Part shown: in pieces, positions 55,595 to 64,000 of the stretch
Layout: every line of letters starts with the position of its first letter
How positions within the stretch are numbered: the first letter of the stretch is position 1
Assembly: GCA_037318855.1 (NCBI GenBank)
Contig: CP134874.1
Location: 682,598-746,597 of the forward strand
Reading direction: 5' to 3'
Source of the DNA: Candidatus Sedimenticola sp. (ex Thyasira tokunagai)
Lineage (GTDB): Bacteria > Pseudomonadota > Gammaproteobacteria > Chromatiales > Chromatiaceae
DNA: 64,000 bases
The notes under the pieces: generated by a model
The model's database searches: none
Seen by the model: only the letters and a program-made list of their open reading frames with translations
What the model was told of the DNA's origin: nothing
Translations under genes and position numbers: made by a program

Positions 55595-56960
55595 GAATCT
55601 GGTGTTTGAGTAGTTGAAAAAGGGCGGCGTATCTGGTTGATTTGTTGTTGCGAGACATCAAAACAACCATTGGAGATACGCCACCATGAGTAAGAATAAC
55701 GTTGTTAAGCTGGCAGGTCGAGATACGATTATCGATCCGCTGACAGAGTTGCTGAGAAGCGGTGCAGAGCAGTTGATCTACCAGGCGGTAGAGGCAGAGC
55801 TGCTGGAGCTGTTGGCGGAGCACACCGAGCGACGGACAGAGGATGGCAAGGCGGGTGTGGTGCGTAATGGTCATCTGCCAGCTCGTAAACTGCAGACAGG
55901 ATTGGGGCCGGTCACGGTCGAGATCCCCAAAGTTCGAGCGAAGACCGGCGAGCCGGTGACGTTCCGATCAGCTCTGGTACCGCCGTATGTACGCAAGACG
56001 AAGTCACTGGAAGCGGCGCTGCCGTGGCTCTACCTGAAGGGGATTTCCAGTGGTGAGATGGGTGAGGCCCTGAAAGTGCTGGTGGGTCCGGATGCAACAG
56101 GCTTGTCGGCCAGCACGGTATCGCGTCTGAAGCAGGTCTGGGCAGAAGAATATCGGAGCTGGTGTGAGGAGCGCCTGGATAAGGAGCATTGGGTGTATGT
56201 GTGGGCAGACGGTGTCTACAGCGGACTGAGAGCAGAGCAGACGAAGCTGTGTGCCCTGGTGGTGATCGGTGTGAATGAGCGTGGTGAGAAGCATTTTCTG
56301 GCAATTGAGGATGGTGTGCGGGAGTCCACGCAGAGCTGGCGGGAGGTACTGTTGAAGCTGAAGTCACGCGGACTGAACCCGCCCAAATTGGCGATCGGTG
56401 ACGGTGCCATGGGCTTCTGGGCTGCGCTGGAGGAAGTATATCCTGAGACGCGCCAGCAGCGCTGCTGGATGCACAAGACCATGAACGTGCTGAACTGCCT
56501 GCCAAAGACAGCTCAGCCGAAAGCGAAGCAGGCACTGCATAACATCTGGCAGGCGGAGACTCAGGCCGATGCGGAAAAGGCCTTTGATCTGTTTATCAAA
56601 ACGTATGAGCCGAAGTATCCGAAGGCTGCCATCTGTCTGCACAAAGACCGAGAGGAACTGATGGCTTTCTATCACTTTCCGGCACAGCACTGGCAGAGCA
56701 TTCGGACCAGCAATCCGATTGAATCAACCTTCGGGACAATCCGCCATCGAACCAAGCGTTCCAAGGGCTGCCTATCGCGTGACGGCATGCTACACATGAT
56801 GTTCAAACTCGGCCTGTGTGCCGAGAAGAAGTGGAGACGATTACGGGGTTTCGGTTACCTGGCGAAGGTGATAACCGGAATCAAATTTAAAGATGGTGTT
56901 GAGGTAACAGGAGTCGATCAGGTCGCCGCTTGATTCAACTGGTTAAACACCAGATTTGAC
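55595..56960 (+). mobile_element. IS256-family insertion sequence
   Basis: A 1366-bp element with imperfect inverted ends (gaatctggtgtttgagtagt left; reading inward on the right, gtcaaatctggtgtttaacc) and a TATAACT direct repeat immediately outside both ends (55588-55594 and 56961-56967). It encodes one intact transposase and sits in higB, oriented opposite to it. Confidence 0.92.
55686..56933 (+). CDS. IS256-family (Mutator) transposase
   Basis: A 415-residue DDE transposase. Catalytic residues appear in VWADGVYSG (D, about 175-185), AIGDGAMGFW (D, about 237-246) and TSNPIESTFGTIRHRTKRSKGCLS (E, about 345-365). Full length without frameshifts, so transposition may still occur. Preceded by an ACCACC-rich leader after the left inverted repeat. 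Confidence 0.96.
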   Translation: MSKNNVVKLAGRDTIIDPLTELLRSGAEQLIYQAVEAELLELLAEHTERRTEDGKAGVVRNGHLPARKLQTGLGPVTVEIPKVRAKTGEPVTFRSALVPPYVRKTKSLEAALPWLYLKGISSGEMGEALKVLVGPDATGLSASTVSRLKQVWAEEYRSWCEERLDKEHWVYVWADGVYSGLRAEQTKLCALVVIGVNERGEKHFLAIEDGVRESTQSWREVLLKLKSRGLNPPKLAIGDGAMGFWAALEEVYPETRQQRCWMHKTMNVLNCLPKTAQPKAKQALHNIWQAETQADAEKAFDLFIKTYEPKYPKAAICLHKDREELMAFYHFPAQHWQSIRTSNPIESTFGTIRHRTKRSKGCLSRDGMLHMMFKLGLCAEKKWRRLRGFGYLAKVITGIKFKDGVEVTGVDQVAA

Positions 56961-57011
56961 TATAACTCCAAAGAGTCGCTCAATACCTTTATGCCTGAAG
57001 CTCTTTATCAT

Positions 57012-57203
57012 AATGAAAAATGTATAGCGTAAATATACAGTAGTCAAGGTAAGGGTGAGGTTTTTATGAAGGGCAGGTCTAAACTTGGGGTGTAGATTGC
57101 GTCAAAATGCAATTTCCGATGACTATTAAATCAATACGTTATACGTACTTTGCGTCAAAACAATATAGGGTCAAGCTGTTGTATTTTAAGCAAATAGGCC
57201 AAA
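57012..57203. promoter_or_regulatory. Upstream region of higB
   Basis: Contains TGTATA-gcgtaaa-TATACA (near 57028-57046), an inverted repeat just ahead of the higB start that could be the HigA operator overlapping the promoter. No gene seen. Confidence 0.4.
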
Positions 57204-57360
57204 ACTCTTAATCCATTGGTCGAAGGTTCGACAGCTGAGCAGAGCGAAGCTGAACGTGGGAGCTTGCGACCACGGCCCGAAGGGTGAGGTGAAGCCGAAT
57301 AATCCTTCATGGCCCACCAGTAAAATCAAGCACTTACGTTTCGGCGTAGGTGTTTTTTTT
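57204..57360 (+). repeat. Second tRNA-Lys 3' end remnant with REP-like insertion and terminator
   Basis: ACTCTTAATCC...GGTTCGA (anticodon-arm to T-loop of tRNA-Lys, 57204-57232), a 68-base insertion related to that at 54543-54602, then AATCCTTCATGGCCCACCA (57301-57319), gtaaaatc and a terminator (57328-57360). It lacks the 5' half so cannot be a tRNA. Confidence 0.87.
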
Positions 57361-57418
57361 GCCTTGAAAAACTGGACTTCAACAGAATGGATAAGTCTGA
57401 ACTGACGGGTCACACAGG

Positions 57419-57602
57419 TTATGCGGCCTTATGATTTTGTCTCGCACGCCACATATCATAATCAAGCTGCATGCCTGTCCACAGTTCGGCACGGCCACCA
57501 TGCTCGACGCCAATCCAGTCCTCAATCTTTGGCGCCATTTCAGGCGAGATTCCAGCCCTTTCATTGATTACCCTGGATGTGGGGGGTATGCATTCTACTC
57601 AT
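57419..57602 (-). pseudogene. Decayed second copy of higA
   Basis: About 80-85% similar to higA at 55041-55319 over both ends, but lacking an internal 95-base block that carries most of the helix-turn-helix, which also breaks the frame. Start (57602) and stop (57419) are still recognisable. No higB remains beside it. Confidence 0.88.
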
Positions 57603-57950
57603 CTTCTTCACTGACCTGTGTATAGCTCTTTCTTTCTGGAGTGAGATTGGTGACAAAGGCATCAGTGTTACCCGATTTGACATGCTCCTGTACGCTCACC
57701 CAAGGATAAGCCTTGTGGACCACCGAGGAGGGGATTGTTTGTGCTTGGGATGGTGCGATGGGGTTGTTTTGTTGAAAAGTTGGCTGGGTGTTGATTGGGG
57801 TTTTATATTTGGAGTGAGGGCAGACCAATAATTCCCATGGATTTGTGAAGGAGAAGAAAGAGTGGCACGGATTCAGGGGCTGGCAGGGGGCGATTTGGCC
57901 TTGTTCTCTTCGCCCGGTAAAAGCACATTTCCATCCCTAACACATATACG
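57603..57950. other. Gene-free stretch
   Basis: About 350 bases with overlapping 77-84 codon frames on both strands that show no recognisable domain or ribosome site. Possibly decayed remains of the island. Nothing else identified. Confidence 0.35.
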
Positions 57951-57978
57951 TTGACGAGTCACGAGCATGTGCTAGTAT
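57951..57978 (+). promoter_or_regulatory. Promoter of the Na/Pi cotransporter gene
   Basis: TTGACG (57951-57956), 16-base spacer, TAGTAT (57973-57978). Predicted start leaves a leader of about 50 bases. Confidence 0.55.
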
Positions 57979-58036
57979 TGGGCGAAATTTAAAATAATTA
58001 TCAGTCGATAACAATAATACTTGTGGGAGAAGCAGG

Positions 58037-59833
58037 TTGCGCGCGCTTGATCAGGTACTCCATGGACTACAAGTGCCGGTTCGCTACACCATCATTCTAT
58101 TAATCGGTATAGCGGCCATCTTCGCCGCCTTTCCCGCCTTGGCAAATCCAACTCCGGAACAGACAATGGAGTGGGGCGTCATGGGTATGCAGCTATTTGG
58201 TGGCCTCGCCCTGTTTCTGTTTGGCATGGAGCAGATGGCCGGTGCCCTCAAGGCGGTAGCCGGCGAGAAGATGAAAGCGATTCTTGCCAAGCTGACCTCC
58301 AACCGTTTTCTCGGTGCAGCCACCGGCGCATTTGTCACCGCCGTTATCCAATCCTCATCCGTCACCACGGTTTTAGTGGTTGGTTTTATCACCGCCGGCC
58401 TGATGACCCTGTCACAGTCTGTCGGTGTGATCATGGGTGCCAATATTGGCACCACAATCACCGCCCAGATCGTTGCCTTTAAGGTCACCAAAGCTGCATT
58501 GCTGATGATCGGCGTGGGTTTCAGCATGCTGTTCATCTCCAAACAGGAGAAGATCAAGCAGTACGGCGCCATGCTTATGGGCCTGGGACTGGTGTTCTTC
58601 GGTATGAGCGTGATGAGCGAGGCGATGAAACCGCTCCGCAGCTTCCAACCATTCCTTGACCTGATGATCACTATGGAGTCTCCCCTCATCGGCATATTGG
58701 TGGCCGCAGGTTTCACCGGGCTGATTCAATCCTCCTCAGCCACCACGGCGATCGTCATCGTGATGGCAAGTCAGGGATTTATCACTCTGCCCGCCGGTAT
58801 CGCGCTGGCCTTTGGTGCCAATGTCGGCACCTGCGTGACCGCAATGCTCGCCTCTATCGGTAAACCCCGGGAGGCGATCAGAGCCGCCGTGGTACACGTG
58901 ATTTTTAATGTCGCCGGGGTGCTGATATGGATCGCCTTCATTCCCTACCTCGCGGAGTGGGTTACCTCAATCTCACCTAGCCACCCTGAGCTAGCGGGCG
59001 TAGAGCGCCTGAGTGCAGAGACACCGCGTCAGATCGCCAATGCGCATACCATTTTCAATATTGCCAACACCTTTATATTCATCTGGTTTACCACTCAAAT
59101 TGCCGCTCTAGCCGAGCGTCTGATTCCGGATAAACCTGAACCTGAGACCTTCGTCGTCACCGCTAAATACCTTGACGAAGACCTTCTTCAAACCCCCTCT
59201 CTGGCATTGGACCGGGTTCGCCTGGAGGTACTGCACATGGGAGATTATGTGCAGCAGATGCTAAATGAGATCATGCCGGCAATTCTGACAGGCAAGCGAA
59301 AGGCCCTCAAAGATATCGCACAATTGGATGACGTAGTGGATATCCTCTACGAACAGACAATCGACTACCTGGGAAAAATCAGTAAGCAATCTCTGACCGA
59401 AGCACAGATGGAGGAGTTCCTGCAACTGATGGAAGCAGTAGGAGAACTGGAGAACGTCGGAGATACCATCGAAACCAATATGGTTGAGTTGGGCCTCGCA
59501 CGTATCAATTCAGATATCTCAATCAGCAAGCCAACCACCAGCATTCTCAAGGGTTTCCATCAGGTTGTTGTACGGGCCGTTGGGGCGGCGGTACAGGCTG
59601 TTGCACAAAATAATGGTTCAGCTGCACGCAATGTTATACTGATGAAACATGAAGTTGATAGCATGGCCAATTCAGCTGCAATTCATCAGGCAGAGCGCCT
59701 GGTCGCGGAAGAGCCAAACCGTATTCCGGCCTACACCATTGAGATGGATATTATCGAAAAGCAGAAGCGCATCTACTACTATGCCAAACGCATGGCTAAA
59801 ACGGTGGTGCCAGGAGAAAATCTTGAAAATTAA
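58037..59833 (+). CDS. Na+/phosphate cotransporter with PhoU-like domain
   Basis: A 598-residue protein of the NptA/YjbB family. Two Na/Pi repeats carry the family motif: VIQSSSVTTVLVVGF (about 96-110) and LIQSSSATTAIVIVMA (about 230-245). The C-terminal third (about 390-590) is a helical PhoU-like domain. It imports or exports phosphate with sodium. The start is a TTG with GGGAGAAGCAGG just before it; no ATG lies nearby upstream. Confidence 0.93.
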   Translation: MRALDQVLHGLQVPVRYTIILLIGIAAIFAAFPALANPTPEQTMEWGVMGMQLFGGLALFLFGMEQMAGALKAVAGEKMKAILAKLTSNRFLGAATGAFVTAVIQSSSVTTVLVVGFITAGLMTLSQSVGVIMGANIGTTITAQIVAFKVTKAALLMIGVGFSMLFISKQEKIKQYGAMLMGLGLVFFGMSVMSEAMKPLRSFQPFLDLMITMESPLIGILVAAGFTGLIQSSSATTAIVIVMASQGFITLPAGIALAFGANVGTCVTAMLASIGKPREAIRAAVVHVIFNVAGVLIWIAFIPYLAEWVTSISPSHPELAGVERLSAETPRQIANAHTIFNIANTFIFIWFTTQIAALAERLIPDKPEPETFVVTAKYLDEDLLQTPSLALDRVRLEVLHMGDYVQQMLNEIMPAILTGKRKALKDIAQLDDVVDILYEQTIDYLGKISKQSLTEAQMEEFLQLMEAVGELENVGDTIETNMVELGLARINSDISISKPTTSILKGFHQVVVRAVGAAVQAVAQNNGSAARNVILMKHEVDSMANSAAIHQAERLVAEEPNRIPAYTIEMDIIEKQKRIYYYAKRMAKTVVPGENLEN

Positions 59834-59918
59834 CTATCTTTAAATAACCACTTGTAACGTTGCAGCAACCAAGGCAGCCGCTGTGCAGAGTGTCAGAGAC
59901 CACAAAGGTAATAAACCC

Positions 59919-60173
59919 ATGGGCATCAAGAAACTACTGAATAAGTTAAATGAGTATCTGGATAACGCTAACAACAACAAGAAAGTCAAGTGTGATCAAA
60001 TCGATGAGATCCTCAGGCGCTTGGCAGAAAAGGAAAAAAGCCTGAAGGAGAAGCTGTCAAAAGAGAAGAATTCCAGCAAAAAGCGTAGGATCAACATCGA
60101 CCTGAAGATCGTCAAGGCCCAGCGCAAAAAGGGAGTGGCCAAGCGTAGCGAACTCCAGAAGAAGTGCAAATAG
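59919..60173 (+). CDS. Small basic coiled-coil protein
   Basis: An 84-residue hypothetical protein, MGIKKLLNKLNEYLDNANNN..., very rich in Lys/Glu with a predicted coiled coil (QIDEILRRLAEKEKSLKEKLSKEK) and basic tail (KKGVAKRSELQKKCK). Unrecognised. It follows the phosphate transporter by 85 bases on the same strand and may be co-transcribed. Confidence 0.6.
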   Translation: MGIKKLLNKLNEYLDNANNNKKVKCDQIDEILRRLAEKEKSLKEKLSKEKNSSKKRRINIDLKIVKAQRKKGVAKRSELQKKCK

Positions 60174-60363
60174 GCGAGGCACTGAAATGTAGGCGCCGGC
60201 CTGCTGCACAGGAGCAGGCGTTGGTTGGAGCAACCGTCAGGGTGGGGGGAGGTTGATTCGGTCTCGGTACAGCACATTGTCAGGTCATTCGATCCCTCGA
60301 TCCTGCACCTCCTGAGCGCAATTCAACTCGGCCAGACTTCTAGTCTAAATTTGAGGGCGAGGT

Positions 60364-63235
60364 CTAATTAAAGTGCTGAGGCTTTACAGTCGAAGTCGTG
60401 ATTTCGCTGAGGGGCAGTTTGATAATGAAGCATGCCCCCTTTCCCGGCTCTGACATCACCTCCATCTGGCCATGATGTTCGTCATGGACGATAAAATAGG
60501 AGACTGATAGACCAAGCCCAGTTCCTTCCCCGGTTGGTCTGGTGGTGAAGAAGGGTTCGAACACCCGCTTGCAAGTCTCTTCGTCAATCCCCGGTCCATT
60601 GTCAGCTACTTCGATGCGAGCCATATTGCCGTCACGAGTTGTACGGATGGTGATGCGAGTGCTCTCCCTTCTCTCTTGGTTTCTGTAGAGAGCCTGTGCG
60701 GCATTACGCAGAAGATTCAGGAGGACCTGCTGTATTTCCGATGAGATACAGGCCGCCGGTGGGAGTTGCGGATCATATTCCCGGACTAACTCAATATTCC
60801 TGTAGTCATATTTTTTCTTAAGATCGTAGTCAACAGCAGCCAACTCCAGGGTCCTATCGATCAGTTCGTGTAGTTCTACGGCTTCAAACTCCATCACCGG
60901 TTTGCGGCTGAAACGAAGCATATTGGCCACAATATCAGCGGCACGTTTACCCGCATCCACCATGCCTTCCATAAAGTGAAAGATCTCACGCTGCTCAAGG
61001 TAGCTGTTCATCTTTTTCAGGTCGACACCCAGAGCCTCCGCCACCTCTCTGTTTCTCTTCAGATCAGGAGAGAGTCTGCGGCCGATATTCTGCAGTCCCT
61101 GCAGCATGCCACCCAAAGGGTTATTGATTTCGTGGGCCATACCGGCTGCCAGGCCACCTACCGACATCATCTTTTCGGTCTGCATCATCATCTCTTCCAT
61201 GCGCACCCGCTCGGTGACGTCATCAATGCGGATTACCGCACCGTTGGTCGAGTTGTCCATCAGGGGGTAGATCATGATATCGGCGTAACGGTGTTTGCCT
61301 GACATGGTATACAGCTGTCGGGAGATCTTTTCGGGCTTCTGTTTGCCTATAGCCTGTTGGATACGGTCGGTCTGTGTGGCGAGCATGGGAAGAGCCTGTT
61401 GAATGTCACGTCCCAGCGCTTCATCCTGACTTAGTCCGCTGATACGCTGCGCTTCACTATTCCAGTTGATGATTCGGGCATCCAGGTCTACGCCAACTAG
61501 AATGGAAGGCATGGAATCAAAAACATTCTGCAGATAGTGCCGGACAGCATTAACCTCTTGCTGCGCTAGTATCCTGTCGGTCACATCCTGCACCATACCC
61601 ACCGACCTAAATACTTTTCCATTTTCATCTCTAATCTCTTCAGAGCGCTCGTGCACATAGCGCACGGCGTTGTCGCTCTTGCGAATAATACGGTGGGTGA
61701 TCTCGTAGGGTCGGTTGTTGGTTACCGCCTCGTTGTATGCGTGCTTGACCATTTCATGATCTTCGGGATGAATGGTTCCCATGAAGTTGTTGTAGGTTGG
61801 AGTGAACTGTTTCGGGTTCATGCCGAAAATTTCGTATATCTCACTCGACCAGAAGAGCTCTCCGGAAGCGATATCGAGTGACCAGTTACCCAGATGTGCC
61901 ATCTGTTGAGCATCGCGAAGTTGGTGTTCTCTCTCCTGCAGTGTGGCAACGGTTTTCTGAAGTTCCGAGGTGCGTTGGTCGAAAGCCAGGGCGAGTGCCT
62001 CCAGTTCATCACCCGTGCCTACCGGACTGCAGTGGCTGGCGGCAAACAGGTCGGACTGCTGTACCCGTTGATGGAGCGCAAGTATGGGCTGGGCGATACT
62101 GTTGCCGATCCAAGCGGAGACGAAGATTGCAGCGAGAATCAGCAGGGCACCCATCGCCAGCAGGCGCAGTACGGCCCACCATACCGGTGCAAGATAGCTC
62201 TCTTCTGGCAAGCCAACCTCCAGCTCGAGGCCGAGGGCCTGAAGCAGTGGTGTCTCCTCACTGCTGATCAACTGATGCTTGATATATTGGATCTGTGCAT
62301 CGTAGTTATGACTGACGATCTCAACCCCCTGCTTGATCAACCTATAGTAGGCTTGGGGATTATGGGGACGGTTTTGTCTGACGATGGCCGCAAGATCAAA
62401 TGCCGCAACCACGGCGCCCTGGGTGGTGTTGTAGTATTCGATGGGGGCGACGATGACCATCTGATTTTCCGGCTGCTGGATAAACAGGGTACGTTGCCCC
62501 CTGGCCAAGGCGATGCGCAGCTCAGGTGACTGGTTGTAATCGGGTATATCAGCAATAGTCTGGAATACCGGGCGACCATCGAAATCAACCAGCACAAACG
62601 ACACTACGTTACGACCGGCTGCAAAAGACTCCGTTAGTTTGGGTAGATAGGTCTGTCGCCCGTCAGGATCGACCGCTGATCGCCATGGAAGGCTGAAAGC
62701 CGAGGCGATTAGTCCCCGATAGGCGTAGGCGCGGTTGTATGGCCGGAATTGCGACCGGCAGGGAGCGATGTAGGGCATACAAGGAGTGCATCCGAAACGC
62801 CGTAGAGTCATTGCGGGAGTCATGATGGAGTAGTGCACAAGCAGCTTTGCTGCAATGTGCAATACGGAATCGTGACGTACGCAGGACGGTCGGGGCATAA
62901 CGGCTGTCGCGTAGGCGAGTCGATTTTGGAGACTTGGATGTCCCAAAATCTTTCACGAGGTAGCGACACGCTTGAAGGCCGTTGATGATGAACGGGTTTT
63001 CCGTGAGCCGTTCGGTATTCTCAACCAGGTAGGCGATACGTTGCTCCATCAGCATCTGCGATGAACGTGTAGCATTTTTTAGTAGTTCATTCACCTGGTT
63101 GCTCAGTCCGCCACTGAAAAGCAGCGCGGCCAGAACTGTCACCAGCGTCATGGCGATGGCGACAAATCCCGCGACCTGCAACACCAGCCTTTTTTTCAGA
63201 CTGCGTTGCTGCTGATTGCTGTTGGAGGTGCTCAT
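60364..63235 (-). pseudogene. Sensor histidine kinase gene, disrupted by structured repeat copy C
   Basis: Two frames that belong to one membrane kinase. The N-terminal part (63235 to about 62974) has TM1 (VLQVAGFVAIAMTLVTVLAALLFSG) and the start of a sensor domain ending NPFIINGL. The remainder (62673 to 60364, 769 residues) resumes VDPDGRQTYLPKLTES, then TM2 and HAMP (about 62150-62040), two PAS domains, HisKA with GGLAAGMAHEINNPLGGML and a complete HATPase. A 300-base insertion at 62674-62973 separates them and shifts the frame. Without excision or re-initiation the full protein cannot form. Adjacent to a substrate-binding protein gene that may have been its sensory partner. Confidence 0.85.
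62674..62973 (+). mobile_element. Structured repeat, copy C, inside a kinase gene
   Basis: A 300-base member of the family at 21218 and 54677. Begins CGCTGATCGCC and ends GACACGCTT. Stems: CGCC/GGCG with the same GGCT-gaa-AGCC inner helix; a longer second stem with GTGCACaaGCAG/GCTGCaatGTGCA; GACGGTC/GGCTGTC around GGGGCATAA; 3' hairpin GATTTTGGAGAC-ttggat-GTCCCAAAATC. It is inserted directly after a GAC triplet (Val codon of the kinase) without target duplication. Confidence 0.8.
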
Positions 63236-63269
63236 TATCGGGGCTTCACCTGGAACCGTGCCAATCGCA

Positions 63270-64000
63270 TTATTCTCGGATGCCTAACGTTAGAGGAACG
63301 ATTGCGCCATCCTCGTCGAATTTTGCCATGCGGTAATCTTCCACTGTGAGGGCATCATGTTCTGTAGCTGTGAAGACAGGATCATATCTTTTTACCACAC
63401 CCTGATAGGGCGGCAGGTTTTCAAGGGCATTACGTACGGCCGCGCGCTCCGTAGTGCCGGCCTGCTCGATGGCCAGTGCCATGAGCTGAACGATGTCATA
63501 GGCGTGTGCGACGCCTGTGGGTGCCTTGATCTGGCGAGATGAATCGATGCCGTAGTGTGCGGCATAGCTTTTACCCAGATCCATGGCAGGTTTATTTGCA
63601 CTATCCAGTAGAGAGACAGTCTGGAAAAAGGAGAGATCTACTCTGCTTAGGGCGCTCTTGTTCATTTTCCAGAAGTCACCGCCGGTGATCCCCCAATGTG
63701 ATATGACGGAAAGTGGTGTGGCCTGCCGGGCCAGGGTATTGACGATATATTGGCCCTCCTGGGGCTTGGCAATCATGATAATGGAGTCTGCGCCTGCGGC
63801 GTTGATCCGATCAAGTAAGGGAGAGAAGTTTTTATCGCCCCGATTGAATTTTTCAATCTGAACGAAAGAGGCTCCTTTTTCCTTCAGGTTGCTGCTCATA
63901 TGACGCAGATTACCGCGTCCCCAAACGGAGTTTTCCAGCATGATGGCCGGTCGTTTGTATTCACTCAATACGTAATCGATCATAAAGGGTCCCGCCAGGC
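63270..64000 (-). CDS. ABC transporter substrate-binding protein (LivK-like), partial
   Basis: C-terminal about 243 residues of a periplasmic type I binding protein; the frame stays open to the window end, so the N-terminus is outside. SVWGRGNLRHMSSNLKEKG, ADSIIMIAKPQEGQYIVNTLARQ, VAHAYDIVQLMALAIEQAG and NALENLPPYQGVVKRYDP are typical of the branched-chain amino acid/urea family (Peripla_BP_6). The ligand is unknown. It precedes the histidine kinase by 34 bases, so it may act as a sensory rather than transport component. Confidence 0.88.
   Translation of the reverse strand, partial: LAGPFMIDYVLSEYKRPAIMLENSVWGRGNLRHMSSNLKEKGASFVQIEKFNRGDKNFSPLLDRINAAGADSIIMIAKPQEGQYIVNTLARQATPLSVISHWGITGGDFWKMNKSALSRVDLSFFQTVSLLDSANKPAMDLGKSYAAHYGIDSSRQIKAPTGVAHAYDIVQLMALAIEQAGTTERAAVRNALENLPPYQGVVKRYDPVFTATEHDALTVEDYRMAKFDEDGAIVPLTLGIRE

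Larger units (their letters stand above)
55339..57011 (-). pseudogene. higB: higB toxin gene, interrupted by IS256-family element
   Basis: A HigB/RelE-type mRNA interferase in two pieces. The N-terminal piece (57011 down to about 56961) reads MIKSFRHKGIERLFGVI; the C-terminal piece (55594 down to 55339) reads RFFEKGSKSGIQATHANKLSRQL... through GNWRLTFTFEDGDAVLVDYQDYH, then stop. HigB is therefore inactivated. higA follows 19 bases later in the usual toxin-first order. The intact gene would be slightly longer than usual around the insertion site. Confidence 0.9.

Noticed and set aside
57204..57319. Possible second tRNA-Lys
   Set aside because: Lacks the acceptor 5' strand and D arm, and its T loop is interrupted.
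54456..57360. Active integrative element at tRNA-Lys
   Set aside because: No integrase or conjugation gene between the repeated tRNA ends; only scars and one IS are seen.
57577..57831. Overlapping 77- and 84-codon frames after the higA remnant
   Set aside because: No recognisable domain and no initiation signal; the first codons come from antisense of the higA remnant.
62663..62946. Treating the two kinase frames as separate complete genes
   Set aside because: The start of one frame and the end of the other lie inside the repeat; the flanks join to one sensor domain.

Overview
The window is chromosomal DNA of a gammaproteobacterium. Conserved gene order (rpoN/PTS-Ntr/lpt block; DUF167-yggT-proC-yggS-pilT-pilU; pyrC'-pyrB-yqgF-yqgE-tonB-gshB-pilG-pilH-pilI-pilJ-chpA-chpC) matches the Pseudomonas/Chromatiales type. 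A tkt-gap-pgk-pyk-fba run with a CbbA-like class II aldolase suggests an autotrophic, sulfur-oxidizer-like member of the Chromatiales, possibly a relative of the invertebrate symbionts. That placement is inference; no Calvin-cycle-specific enzyme or sulfur-oxidation gene lies inside the window.

Layout. 65-1888: SLC13 permease. 2002-13059 (minus): ptsI, HPr, rapZ, hprK, ptsN, hpf, rpoN, lptB, lptA, lptC, kdsC, kdsD and a Ca/Na exchanger, i.e. nitrogen-type PTS regulation followed by LPS transport and Kdo synthesis. 13189-18612 (minus): a zinc-ribbon protein, DUF4426 protein, dynamin-like GTPase, DUF167 protein, YggT, ProC and YggS. 18975-21223 (plus): pilT and pilU. 21575-28105 (minus): pyrK, pyrC', pyrB, yqgF, yqgE, tonB, gshB. 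28471-39766 (plus): an exported hypothetical protein, a rhodanese, then the twitching chemosensory set pilG, pilH, pilI, pilJ, chpA, chpC; chpA carries 30 exact-length 18-bp repeats. 39961-45112 (minus): rsmE, metF, ahcY, metK, with a SAH riboswitch before ahcY and a SAM-II-like riboswitch plus terminator before metK. 45502-46056: a redoxin. 46449-53521: tkt, gap, pgk, pyk, fba. 53716-54455: tRNA-Pro, tRNA-Arg(TCT) split by a group I intron, tRNA-His and tRNA-Lys. 54456-57602: a small accretion zone behind tRNA-Lys with copied tRNA 3' ends, a higBA toxin-antitoxin split by an IS256-family element, and a decayed second higA. 58037-64000: Na/Pi cotransporter, a small basic protein, a sensor histidine kinase gene broken by a structured repeat, and the C-terminal part of an ABC substrate-binding protein.

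The window is rich in small non-coding repeats: at least four MITE-like elements with 20-27 bp terminal inverted repeats, several REP hairpins with a GTAG head, and a family of about 280-300 bp elements (three copies) whose sequences differ but whose stems are kept by compensatory changes. That family behaves like a mobile structured RNA and is the best candidate here for something undescribed.
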